DNA of 6,648 bases from Thermoproteota archaeon (GCA_003661385.1 QMWA01000099.1:1-6648); one strand, 5' to 3'. Positions 1-5,733 are shown, counted from the first letter of the stretch. Notes: generated by a model not told the origin, from the letters alone. Translations and numbers: made by a program.

Positions 1-545
1 CTTACCCTTAATTGTGGGGCTGGTAGTTTACATGCAGGATGCTTAAATCCCCACATGGAGTAGAGTAAGCTGATCTCATGTGTAGTGGTCCTTAGGCTAG
101 CTGAGCTGCCGACTATGTGACTGCCTGGAAGGCTAGCTTATCTGAAAGGCTTTACGAGCCTGCTAGGTGCATTGAGCTATAGGCTTAGCAGCCGAGTTTC
201 CTGCTGGTGAAGGCGCTCTCAGGCTGGTTTAGCTTATAGCCTTGGAAGCTGCTGTCAGAGCTCTCTTGGATGCCAGCTTGGTTTATGTAGGTGGCAGCTA
301 TTGCGGAGTGCTCACTATAGTTGGATGAGGTGTTCAGGGGATAGTCTAGGCTACAGCTGATTAGTGGTGTTTGCTGAGCTAGCTGGATGTGAAGCTGCCT
401 GAAGCTTTAGCCGGTGGAGCCTGATGCACTAGCTGCTAGGCTTATGGCGGGCTCTGATGGGTTTGTGGGAGCTGCCTTCCCAGCTGTAGTTTTAGTCTTG
501 CTGGGGGAGTGCTGCCTAAGCTTGGTTTGGTTCAGCTGGCCAGCT
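1..545. other. Leading gene-free stretch, AGCT-rich
   Basis: No coding region, tRNA, rRNA or CRISPR array could be recognised here on either strand. All frames are interrupted by frequent stops. One + frame (about 105-374) is interrupted only by TAG codons, which follows from how common CTAG and TAG are in this DNA. By hand count, bases 1-600 carry 23 copies of AGCT, where about two are expected in random sequence. A hydrophobic GTG-started frame at 414-632 has no recognisable family and overlaps the promoter and start of the next gene, so I do not call it. The stretch may be gene debris, but I could not identify a parent gene. Confidence 0.5.
13..55. repeat. Short inverted repeat, 7-base arms
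   Basis: TGTGGGG at 13-19 is the exact reverse complement of CCCCACA at 49-55, with 29 bases between. The right arm directly follows a TTAAAT element that could be a TATA box. No gene starts at the expected distance, so a regulatory role is only a possibility and chance cannot be excluded. Confidence 0.25.
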
Positions 546-562
546 CCTTTAAGGCTTTTAGA
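546..562 (+). promoter_or_regulatory. Possible TATA box before the nucleotidyltransferase-HEPN gene
   Basis: Two AT-rich elements, TTTAAGG near 548-554 and TTTTAGA near 556-562, lie 48-62 bases before the ATG at 610. Archaeal transcription usually begins about 25-27 bases after the TATA centre, which would put the start near 577-586 and give a leader of about 25-33 bases. This argues against the upstream ATG at 562, which would lie on or in front of the transcription start. The boxes are weak matches. Confidence 0.3.
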
Positions 563-566
563 TGGT

Positions 567-588
567 GGCTGCATGGGCTGCATGCAGC
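567..588. repeat. Tandem 9-mer plus 12-base perfect palindrome
   Basis: GGCTGCATG occurs twice in direct tandem (567-575 and 576-584). The second copy runs into GCTGCATGCAGC (577-588), a perfect 12-base palindrome. It falls where transcription of the downstream nucleotidyltransferase-HEPN gene would begin, which is where an autorepressor operator of a toxin-like gene could sit. That function is inferred from position only. Confidence 0.45.
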
Positions 589-609
589 TTGAGCTCTGGT
601 GGAAGCTGT

Positions 610-1410
610 ATGGTGTGTGGCTGGCTTCTTGAGCTGTGTAGTGGGCTCATACGCCATCCTAGGGTGGGTGCGGTAGCTGTGTTTGGTTCAGCTACGAGGC
701 CGGAGGACTATGTTAGGGGTGTGAGTGATGTGGATGTGCTTGTGGTCAGCTGGGTGAAGCTGAGCTTTAGGGAGAGGCTTAGGCTAGAGGGGGAGTGTAG
801 GTGTAGCTTGGTTCAGCTTACACCAGGGGAGCTAGGTGATGTCTTTGAGCTGGGGCATCCCTTGGCTTTCCTCTTGTATAGGGATAGCCTCGTGCTATAT
901 GATAGTGGTGTCTTGAAGAGGGCTATAAGGGAGCCTGAGGTTACAGAGTACACGCTGGAGGTTCTTAAGAGGAGTGCTGTGGTAGCTTACTGCCTCAGCT
1001 TAGAGAGGTACTTTCATGGTGAGTACGTGAGGGCTGTTAGCCACAGCTACCATGCTTTAAGGCATGCTGTGAGGTGGCTTTCCCTGAGGATGGGGCTAGG
1101 CTTCCCTGCATCTGATAGGGAGGTTGCTGACGCAGCCCATGAGGCTAGGAGCACCTTCCTGATGCTCAGGCAGCTGAGGAGGAGGAAGGTGTCTAGAGGT
1201 GAGTGTAAGCTAGCATTGGATGCAGCATCCTCTGCGATAGAAGAGCTGACTGGAGGGAGGCTGCCTAGGGTAGGTGAAGTGGAGCATGCTATATGCAGCC
1301 TCAGCCAGCCTGAGCTCAGCTACATACATCTCAGTGGCATAAGGGAAATTAGGGCAGTATTCTACACCAGGGAGGGAATAGTACACTTGGTCTTCGAGTA
1401 CAGCATGTAG
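610..1410 (+). CDS. Nucleotidyltransferase-HEPN fusion protein
   Basis: A 266-residue soluble protein. The N-terminal part (about 15-95) is a minimal nucleotidyltransferase of the polymerase-beta fold: the nucleotide-binding GS at residues 26-27, followed by the SDVD metal-binding pair D40/D42. Residues about 114-212 are helical and look like a HEPN domain, with the pattern SYHALRHAVRW near 146-156 and R141/H145 just before it. Families of this kind occur as separate MNT and HEPN proteins acting as antitoxin and toxin, or as fusions; here both are on one chain. Target and activity are unknown. The last 50 residues are not recognised. I chose ATG 610 over ATG 562 because GGTGGA lies 8 bases upstream, the extra 16 residues are Cys/Ser-rich and unlike the family, and the likely TATA box leaves no leader for 562. 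A vapBC pair follows 81 bases downstream. The domain call is firm, the biological role is not. Confidence 0.8.
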   Translation: MVCGWLLELCSGLIRHPRVGAVAVFGSATRPEDYVRGVSDVDVLVVSWVKLSFRERLRLEGECRCSLVQLTPGELGDVFELGHPLAFLLYRDSLVLYDSGVLKRAIREPEVTEYTLEVLKRSAVVAYCLSLERYFHGEYVRAVSHSYHALRHAVRWLSLRMGLGFPASDREVADAAHEARSTFLMLRQLRRRKVSRGECKLALDAASSAIEELTGGRLPRVGEVEHAICSLSQPELSYIHLSGIREIRAVFYTREGIVHLVFEYSM

Positions 1411-1491
1411 GCTTCAGGGCTATAGCACCCGGGGCTTGTGGCCTGCGCTATGCTTAGGTATTGGTGGGACATATCTGTGAATTAGTGGATA

Positions 1492-1725
1492 TTGAGTGTT
1501 GTGGTGGTCGATAGCGAGTATAGGATCCACCTTGGGAGGGAGATTAGAGCTAAGGTTGGGGTTGAGAAGGGTGATAGGCTCCTAGCTATACCGTTTAAGG
1601 GAGGTTTAATCCTGGTGCTTATCGGAGGGAGGAAGTTCAGTGGACGCCTGGATGGCTTCAGCTTCAGGGAGGAGGAGCATGAGGCTTCTAAGCTCCTATT
1701 TGGTGGAGGAGATGCCTGTTCTTGA
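1492..1725 (+). CDS. vapB: AbrB/SpoVT-type antitoxin of a VapBC pair
   Basis: A 77-residue protein whose first 45 residues form an AbrB-like swapped-hairpin DNA-binding domain. Visible features are the VDSEYRIHLGREIR strand-turn-helix pattern, then GVEKGDRLLAIP and a hydrophobic GGLILVLI strand. The C-terminal tail (about 50-77), containing REEEHEASKLLFGG, is the part that in VapB proteins binds and blocks the toxin. VapB normally represses its own operon and neutralises the VapC RNase. The start is TTG 1492; GTG 1501 or 1504 would remove residues at the edge of the first strand. The gene overlaps the toxin reading frame by 14 bases, the usual translational coupling. This antitoxin is intact although its partner is broken. 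Confidence 0.8.
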   Translation: MSVVVVDSEYRIHLGREIRAKVGVEKGDRLLAIPFKGGLILVLIGGRKFSGRLDGFSFREEEHEASKLLFGGGDACS

Positions 1726-2102
1726 CACTGCCGTGCTGTTTGCTGCAGCTGACAGCATGGATCCAAGGCACAGCAGGGCTTTAAGGTACATGGATAAGCT
1801 CTCTGAGGAGGACTATGTGCCATCATGCTTCGCTTAATCGAGTTCGATGTAGTCTTAAAGAGCAGAGGGTATAGCTCTCAGGAGAGAATGGAGGAGCTAG
1901 CTCTCCTCTAGGCAGACTACCCTCATATGAGGTGAATAAGGTGAAGCCTACAACACTCTATCTGCCGGCTGAGCTCGAGCTAGAGTACAGGCTAGACTAC
2001 TTTAATGCAGGGGTTGCAGCTGAAGCTCTAGAATGCGATGGAGTAGCAGTCTCTACAGACAAGGCTTTTGACGCAGTCAGGGGCTTAAGGAGAGTGTGGT
2101 AG
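1712..2102 (+). pseudogene. vapC: Broken VapC toxin, PIN-domain RNase
   Basis: The frame starts at ATG 1712 with GGTGGAGG just upstream, inside the end of vapB, and would give about 130 residues, the normal VapC length. Three frames must be joined. The first encodes the motif-I segment PVLDTAVLFAAAD and runs through DYVPSCFA to a TAA at 1835. The second (from about 1828) encodes LIEFDVVLKSRGYS, carrying the motif-II Glu, up to a TAG at 1909. The third (to TAG 2100-2102) encodes KPTTLYLPAELELEYRLDYF, then VAAEAL, DGVAVSTDKAFD and GLRRVW. Both shifts are explained by loss of one base, near 1829-1836 and near 1906-1910; restoring a T at each gives a continuous frame. In addition the acidic motif-III residue expected in YFDA reads Asn (AAT, 2004-2006). 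The protein should not be an active RNase. Sequencing error could explain the shifts, but not easily the Asp-to-Asn change. Confidence 0.85.
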
Positions 2103-2130
2103 AGTACGCCAGGTAAGAGCTTAGATTAGC

Positions 2131-2262
2131 TTGTCAGCAGGCTGGATAGCTGCACTAACCTGTGGGGCGCTGTGCTGTATCTGCATCATGTATCTGGATG
2201 CTACTATCTCTGGGGTCTTCTTAGCTGTATTCGCAGTCGAGGTATGCTTAGCTGAAGCTTAA
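2131..2262 (+). CDS. Doubtful small membrane protein ORF
   Basis: TTG at 2131 opens a 43-codon frame ending in TAA 2260-2262. The product would have two hydrophobic stretches (about residues 4-19 and 23-40, the second containing ISGVFLAVFAV) separated by a short YLDA turn, with four cysteines. No Shine-Dalgarno sequence stands out, and its stop overlaps the TATA box of the next gene. I do not recognise the sequence. It could be a small membrane protein, the tail of a lost gene, or chance. Confidence 0.2.
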   Translation: MSAGWIAALTCGALCCICIMYLDATISGVFLAVFAVEVCLAEA

Positions 2263-2266
2263 ATAG
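2257..2266 (+). promoter_or_regulatory. TATA box of the lutAB-like operon
   Basis: GCTTAAATAG has a clear archaeal TATA core (TTAAATA, 2259-2265). Its centre is 32 bases before the ATG at 2294, so transcription should start about 5 bases before the start codon and give a nearly leaderless mRNA. No strong operator symmetry is visible beside it. Confidence 0.6.
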
Positions 2267-2293
2267 CCTGCTGCTTGGAGGCATGAGGGCTTC

Positions 2294-3208
2294 ATGGATC
2301 TGTCTGCTCTGTTGAAGGGTATAGAGGAGAACGCTAGGAGGAGTGGGAACCCGCTTGGGCTAAAGGGTGTCATCGGGAGGTGGGCTAAGGGGCTTGATCT
2401 CCCTGGGAAAGGGAGGTATGTGATCTACTCCGGTGGGCTCTACGACCTCGCTAGGTACATCAAGCTGTCCTCTAGGCTTCTTGGTGTAGCTGAGTCTCTT
2501 AAGGTGGGTAAGGCCGCTCTCAGGGCTGGCAGGCTGGGCTCTAGCCTGCTGAAGGCTGCTGCCAGGGGGAGGGGGCTGGAGGCTGCTGCTAGAGGCGTGG
2601 TGAGGGCTCTCCAGAAGTGTGGTGTCGACTTAGCTTATGCTGGCGACAGCTACTGTGGAGTGCTCTACTATGACCTCGGGCTGGATGAGCTTTTCGAGGA
2701 GCAGGCTAAGGCCACAGCCAGGATGCTAGCTAGCTCAGGTGCTAGCGTGGTTGTGGCATTGGATCCGCATACAGCCTATGCCCTGAGGGAGCTGTACCCT
2801 AAGTTCATTGAGTGGAGCATGGAGGTGAAGCACTACGTTGAGCTCCTCTATGAGCTCGGGTACTCTCCTGGTGTTAAGGCAGGTGGGAGTGTGGTGCTTC
2901 ATGATGCCTGCTATATGGCCAGGTTCCTCAAGCTCGTTGAGGAGCCTAGGTGGCTTCTCGAGTCGCTGGGCTATGAGGTCCTGGAGCCTGAGTGCAGCAG
3001 GGAGCTGACAGGCTGCTGCGGTGGCCCAATTGAGGCAGTGCTCCCTGGGCTTTCGAGGGAGGTTGCTGCTGAGAGGGCTGTGGAGCTTGCCTTAAGCGAC
3101 AGTGTGGTGGTTGAGTGCCCTATATGCTGGAGCGCCCTCTCAGAGCAGGCTGGTAAGCTCAAGCTCAAGGTAGCTGAGCTGGGTGAGCTCCTGGAGGCGG
3201 GAGCTTGA
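2294..3208 (+). CDS. CCG-domain (Fe-S)-binding protein, LutA/HdrB-like
   Basis: A 304-residue cytoplasmic protein of the CCG (cysteine-rich) family, which includes LutA/LldE of lactate oxidation and HdrB of heterodisulfide reductase. Two CCG repeats can be traced. The C-terminal one (about 200-282) is complete: HDAC at C206, TGCCGG at C241/C242 and ECPIC at C275/C278, the spacing expected for an iron-sulfur ligand set. The N-terminal one (about 42-165) has the fold landmarks but not the ligands: YSGGLYD where TGC is usual, SYCG with one Cys (C121) instead of CCG, and DPHT instead of CxxC. It therefore probably holds one cluster, in the second repeat. An N-terminal stretch of about 40 residues and an Ala/Gly/Arg-rich helix (about 70-105) are extra relative to the roughly 240-residue bacterial LutA. 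ATG 2294 fits the TATA spacing. The stop overlaps the next start by TTGA, indicating co-translation with the LutB-like partner. Confidence 0.8.
   Translation: MDLSALLKGIEENARRSGNPLGLKGVIGRWAKGLDLPGKGRYVIYSGGLYDLARYIKLSSRLLGVAESLKVGKAALRAGRLGSSLLKAAARGRGLEAAARGVVRALQKCGVDLAYAGDSYCGVLYYDLGLDELFEEQAKATARMLASSGASVVVALDPHTAYALRELYPKFIEWSMEVKHYVELLYELGYSPGVKAGGSVVLHDACYMARFLKLVEEPRWLLESLGYEVLEPECSRELTGCCGGPIEAVLPGLSREVAAERAVELALSDSVVVECPICWSALSEQAGKLKLKVAELGELLEAGA
3193..3207 (+). promoter_or_regulatory. Shine-Dalgarno sequence and TTGA overlap fixing the LutB-like start
   Basis: GGAGGCGGGAG lies directly before TTG 3205. The stop of the upstream gene (TGA 3206-3208) shares two bases with this TTG. 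The strong ribosome site plus stop-start overlap favours this TTG as the start by re-initiation. Confidence 0.65.
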
Positions 3209-4389
3209 AGTTCAGTGAGGTAAGCTCCCTCTTAGCTAAGGCCTCTAGAGACAGGGTGCTCAGGACTGGGCTGGCCAGGTCTATTAAGAGCTACATGGGG
3301 AAGAGGAGGTTTGCTGAGGAGGCCTCTGAGCTGGCAAGCAGGGTCAGAGAGGCTAAGGAGGAGGCCATACCCAGGCTTAAGGAGCTAGCTAAGCAGGCAG
3401 CTGACTCAATAGAGGACAATGGTGGGGTAGCTTACATCGCTAGGACAGCTGAGGAAGCTAGGAGGATAGCTGGGGAGCTGGTTGGCAGCGGGAAGCTTGT
3501 AGTCAAGGCCAAGAGCATGACTACAGAGGAAGTGGAGCTGAGGGAGCACCTTGAGAGGCTTGGGAACGAGGTGTGGGAGACTGACTTAGGTGAGTTCATA
3601 ATCCAGCTCCTAGGCTCTAAGCCAATGCACTTCACCTCCCCTGCCATCCACGTGACTAGAGAGGAGGTAGCTGAGCTCTTCAGGAGGAAGCTCAACGCTA
3701 AAGTCGGAGACAGCATACCTGAGCTAGCTAAGGCAGCTAGGGAGTTCCTTAGAGAGAAGTTCCTGAGAGCTGATGTCGGTGTGACTGGAGCTAACGCCAT
3801 AGCAGCTGACTCAGGCATGATATTCACCCTGGAGAACGAGGCCAACGTCAGACTGGCCTCAGCCCTCCCAGAGAAGCACATAGTGGTAGCTGGAGTCGAG
3901 AAGGTGTACAGAACCTCCATTGAAGCATGGATGGCAGTTGAGGTCACAATGAGGTATGCAGGCTACAAGTCCACATCATATGTGAATGTAGTAGCTTCAC
4001 CAAGCAAGACAGGAGACATAGAGAAGACCGTCGTATATGGGGCACATGGCCCCAGAGAGCTACATGTCATCTTAGTGGACAACGGGAGGTACAAAGCCTC
4101 AGAAGACCCCGTGCTCAAAGAAGCCCTATACTGCCTGAGGTGCGGAGCATGCCAGTACATGTGCCCAGTATTCAAGATAACAGGAGGATACTGGGGAGGC
4201 AAGGTGTATGTCGGTGGAATAGGCGTGATATGGACAGCCATAACAGGAAGCATAGAGGAGGCAATGCTACACTCCTACGCCTGCCTCCTCTGCGGGAGAT
4301 GCATCGAAGCCTGCCCACTCAAAATAGACCAGCCAAAGATGATAAGAGAACTCAGGAGAAGGCGGCTATCCTCCCTAAAGGCAAGATAA
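3205..4389 (+). CDS. LUD-domain protein with two 4Fe-4S clusters, LutB/LldF-like
   Basis: A 394-residue cytoplasmic redox protein. Residues about 60-300 form a LUD domain: KSMTTEEVELREHLERLG (103-120), ETDLGEFIIQL (125-135), DVGVTGANAIAADSGMIFTL (190-209), and HGPRELHVILVD (281-292). Two complete cluster motifs follow, CLRCGACQYMCP (C310, C313, C316, C320) and CLLCGRCIEACP (C360, C363, C366, C370). Order and motifs match LutB, which with LutA and LutC oxidises lactate to pyruvate in Bacillus; in archaea the substrate is not established. The chain ends 24 residues after the last Cys, while bacterial LutB runs to about 470, so the C-terminal tail is absent; nothing suggests a frameshift there. 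Start is TTG in a TTGA overlap with the LutA-like gene. Third-position codon choice changes sharply along the gene, from G/T-ending at the start to A/C-ending near the end. No flavin dehydrogenase partner is in the window. Confidence 0.87.
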   Translation: MKFSEVSSLLAKASRDRVLRTGLARSIKSYMGKRRFAEEASELASRVREAKEEAIPRLKELAKQAADSIEDNGGVAYIARTAEEARRIAGELVGSGKLVVKAKSMTTEEVELREHLERLGNEVWETDLGEFIIQLLGSKPMHFTSPAIHVTREEVAELFRRKLNAKVGDSIPELAKAAREFLREKFLRADVGVTGANAIAADSGMIFTLENEANVRLASALPEKHIVVAGVEKVYRTSIEAWMAVEVTMRYAGYKSTSYVNVVASPSKTGDIEKTVVYGAHGPRELHVILVDNGRYKASEDPVLKEALYCLRCGACQYMCPVFKITGGYWGGKVYVGGIGVIWTAITGSIEEAMLHSYACLLCGRCIEACPLKIDQPKMIRELRRRRLSSLKAR

Positions 4390-4391
4390 CC

Positions 4392-4705
4392 ATGGTAAGC
4401 TTAAGGCTACCTTCTTAGAGCACCTAGAATCAGCCACTCGCTCAAAGAAGCCTCCCTTCGTTAGAATTCACCCCAATACCCCCATAGAGGAGATCTTGAG
4501 GGGTGACATCAGTACTGCTGGAGCAAACACTGTATAGCCGGCTCAGGTATGGTATTTTGCTAGAGAAAAGGCCAGCGCTCTGTTTCTGTTAGCTTAACGC
4601 CTGAAGCTAAGGCTCAGACTAGCTGAGACAAGCTCCTAGAAGAGCCTTCTCCCATGCTATATGCTTTAAGCAGAGGTGATAGAGCACCTTAGGATGGGAG
4701 CTTGA
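4392..4705 (+). pseudogene. Decayed LUD-domain gene, probable lutC remnant
   Basis: Between the LutB-like and DUF362 genes no intact frame exists, but a LUD core can be read by joining frames. ATG 4392, three bases after the previous stop, continues as GKLKATFLEHLESATRS if one base near 4394 is restored. That frame runs through FVRIHPNTPIEEI and LRGDISTAGANTV to a TAG at 4535. Restoring one base there continues as IAGSGMVF, and another near 4558-4561 gives LLEK. After that the reading becomes uncertain, with SVSVSLTPEA in yet another frame. The stretch LRGDISTAGANTVIAGSGMVF aligns without gaps to LRADVGVTGANAIAADSGMIF of the neighbouring LutB-like protein, so the LUD assignment can be checked inside this window. 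LutC is about 200 residues; only about 100 codons fit here, so internal loss is likely. The last frame ends in TGA 4703-4705, overlapping the next TTG as in the LutA/LutB junction. Position and domain favour lutC. Confidence 0.7.
4656..4671 (+). promoter_or_regulatory. Possible promoter of the DUF362 gene
   Basis: GCTATATGC (4656-4664) and CTTTAAG (4664-4670) are candidate TATA boxes whose centres are 35-42 bases before TTG 4702, predicting a leader of about 8-15 bases. An excellent Shine-Dalgarno match, GAGGTGAT at 4673-4680, is too far (21 bases) from TTG 4702 to serve it and may be left from the decayed upstream gene. Confidence 0.35.
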
Positions 4706-5616
4706 CTGTAGCTGTGTCAGCTGGGAGGGGTAGGAGGGGGAATATAGCTAGGTGCCTTGAGCTAGTTAGAGATGAGGTTGAGGAGAGGCTGCTTAAGGCT
4801 GGCAGGGTGCTGGTTAAGCCTAACATGGTCACTGTTAGGAGGCAGCTGGCTGCAACCCATAGGGATGCTCTGGATGCTGTGCTTGAGTTCCTCAAGAGCA
4901 TAGGGGACCTGGAGATCCTGGTCGGGGAGATACCTGCAATAGGGTCAGCTGAGGAGGGGTATAGGAATTACGGGTACCATGAGGTCTGTGAGAAGCATGG
5001 AGCCAAGCTGGTGGATCCATCAGGGGAGTGGGTTGAGGTCAGGGTCTTCGACAGCAGCCTCAAGGAGCTTAGGGTGAAGGCCTCTAAGCTTATGCTTGAG
5101 ACCCCAGTGGTTTCAGTTGCTCCAGCTAAAACCCATGATACAGTGCTAGTCACACTTAGCTTGAAGAATGTGGCAGTGGGAATGCTGCTTAAGGGGGAGA
5201 AGCAGAAGATACATCAGGGGTATAAGGCGATAAACCTCTCGATATTCAGGCTCTCTAGGCTAGCTGACATCGTGCTAGCTGTGGTAGACGGCTACGAGGC
5301 TATGGAAGGCGAGGGCCCTGTCTCAGGTGACCCAGTCAAGTGGGATGTGTGCATAGCAAGTACTTCAGCAGCTCAAGCAGACAGCACAGCAGCCTGGATG
5401 ATGGGAGTAAACCCAAGGCAAGTAGGCTACCTAAGCTACTACGAGGAGCTAGGCCTAGAAACCCTCTACCCCATGGTAGAACTCAAGGGAGATCCACCAG
5501 AAGAGCACAGAAGGCAATTCAAGCTCCACTCAACACACATAAAGCAGCTAAGTTGGATGCTCACAGGAAGGGAGGTTGAGAAAGCTAAGCCGCTGCTCTT
5601 GGATAAAGTACCATAA
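4702..5616 (+). CDS. DUF362 domain protein
   Basis: A 304-residue soluble protein consisting of a single DUF362 domain. Landmarks in order are TVAVSAG at the N-terminus, VLVKPNMV (36-43), EIPAIGSAEEGYRNYGY (76-92), PAKTHDTVLVTLSLKN (141-156), KIHQGYKAINLSI (169-181), and VVDGYEAMEGEGPVSGDP (194-211). Some DUF362 proteins carry a C-terminal ferredoxin domain with CxxCxxC motifs; this one has only three scattered cysteines (18, 96, 217) and no such domain. The biochemical role of the family is unsettled. TTG 4702 is chosen because it gives the usual N-terminus just before the first strand, the frame has a TAG at 4690-4692, and it overlaps the TGA of the decayed frame upstream. Its position behind the LutAB-like genes suggests a link to that redox module, but this is inference. 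Third codon positions go from 40 of 50 G/T near the start to 12 of 50 near the end. Confidence 0.83.
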   Translation: MTVAVSAGRGRRGNIARCLELVRDEVEERLLKAGRVLVKPNMVTVRRQLAATHRDALDAVLEFLKSIGDLEILVGEIPAIGSAEEGYRNYGYHEVCEKHGAKLVDPSGEWVEVRVFDSSLKELRVKASKLMLETPVVSVAPAKTHDTVLVTLSLKNVAVGMLLKGEKQKIHQGYKAINLSIFRLSRLADIVLAVVDGYEAMEGEGPVSGDPVKWDVCIASTSAAQADSTAAWMMGVNPRQVGYLSYYEELGLETLYPMVELKGDPPEEHRRQFKLHSTHIKQLSWMLTGREVEKAKPLLLDKVP

Positions 5617-5656
5617 AGCTAGCTGCATCTTTAGATGAGCATTTTATGGCCAGCTG

Positions 5657-5679
5657 TCAGGGTGAGCTAGGTACCCTGA
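5657..5679. terminator. Hairpin between the DUF362 and PaREP1 genes
   Basis: TCAGGGT (5657-5663) and ACCCTGA (5673-5679) are perfect 7-base arms around a 9-base loop. The hairpin lies 41 bases after the DUF362 stop and about 28 bases before the next TATA box. No T-run follows it, so it is not a classical terminator. It could equally be a regulator site or an mRNA 3'-end structure. Confidence 0.35.
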
Positions 5680-5706
5680 GAGAAAGGCGCTTAGACAGTG
5701 GCAAAA

Positions 5707-5713
5707 TTTAAAT
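5707..5713 (+). promoter_or_regulatory. TATA box of the PaREP1-family gene
   Basis: TTTAAAT, preceded by the purine-rich GCAAAA, is the best TATA box in the window. Its centre is 24 bases before ATG 5734, so transcription should begin at or next to that ATG and make a leaderless mRNA. It thus marks 5734, not the later GTG, as the ancestral start. Confidence 0.65.
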
Positions 5714-5733
5714 CCTCGCCTAGCCTCGTCATA

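Noticed and set aside
105-374. Frame interrupted only by TAG, considered as possible amber recoding
   Set aside because: TAG is used as a normal stop at 1408-1410 and 6243-6245, CTAG/TAG are simply frequent here, and the translated segments match no family I know.
562-609. ATG 562 as the start of the nucleotidyltransferase-HEPN gene
   Set aside because: It would place the start on or before the predicted transcription start, lacks a Shine-Dalgarno sequence, and adds 16 Cys/Ser-rich residues unlike the family; ATG 610 fits better.
414-632. GTG-started hydrophobic 72-codon frame
   Set aside because: No recognisable family. It overlaps the likely promoter and start of the nucleotidyltransferase-HEPN gene, and its composition follows the surrounding AGCT-rich DNA.
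1482-1826. Antisense open frame across vapB and vapC
   Set aside because: Ser/Pro/Leu-rich low-information protein that mirrors the codon pattern of the genes on the + strand, which carry clear AbrB and PIN motifs.
1825-1911. Programmed frameshifting in vapC
   Set aside because: No slippery heptamer or clear stimulating structure was seen, two shifts would be needed in one short gene, and a catalytic residue is also changed; decay or reading error is simpler.
3432-3947. Long antisense open frame inside the lutB-like gene
   Set aside because: Shadow of a well-supported LUD-domain gene; its Ser/Ala/Leu-rich translation shows no motif.
4140-4418. ATG-started frame overlapping the 3' end of the lutB-like gene
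   Set aside because: It lies in another frame over the two conserved cysteine cluster motifs and has an unrelated basic, low-information translation.
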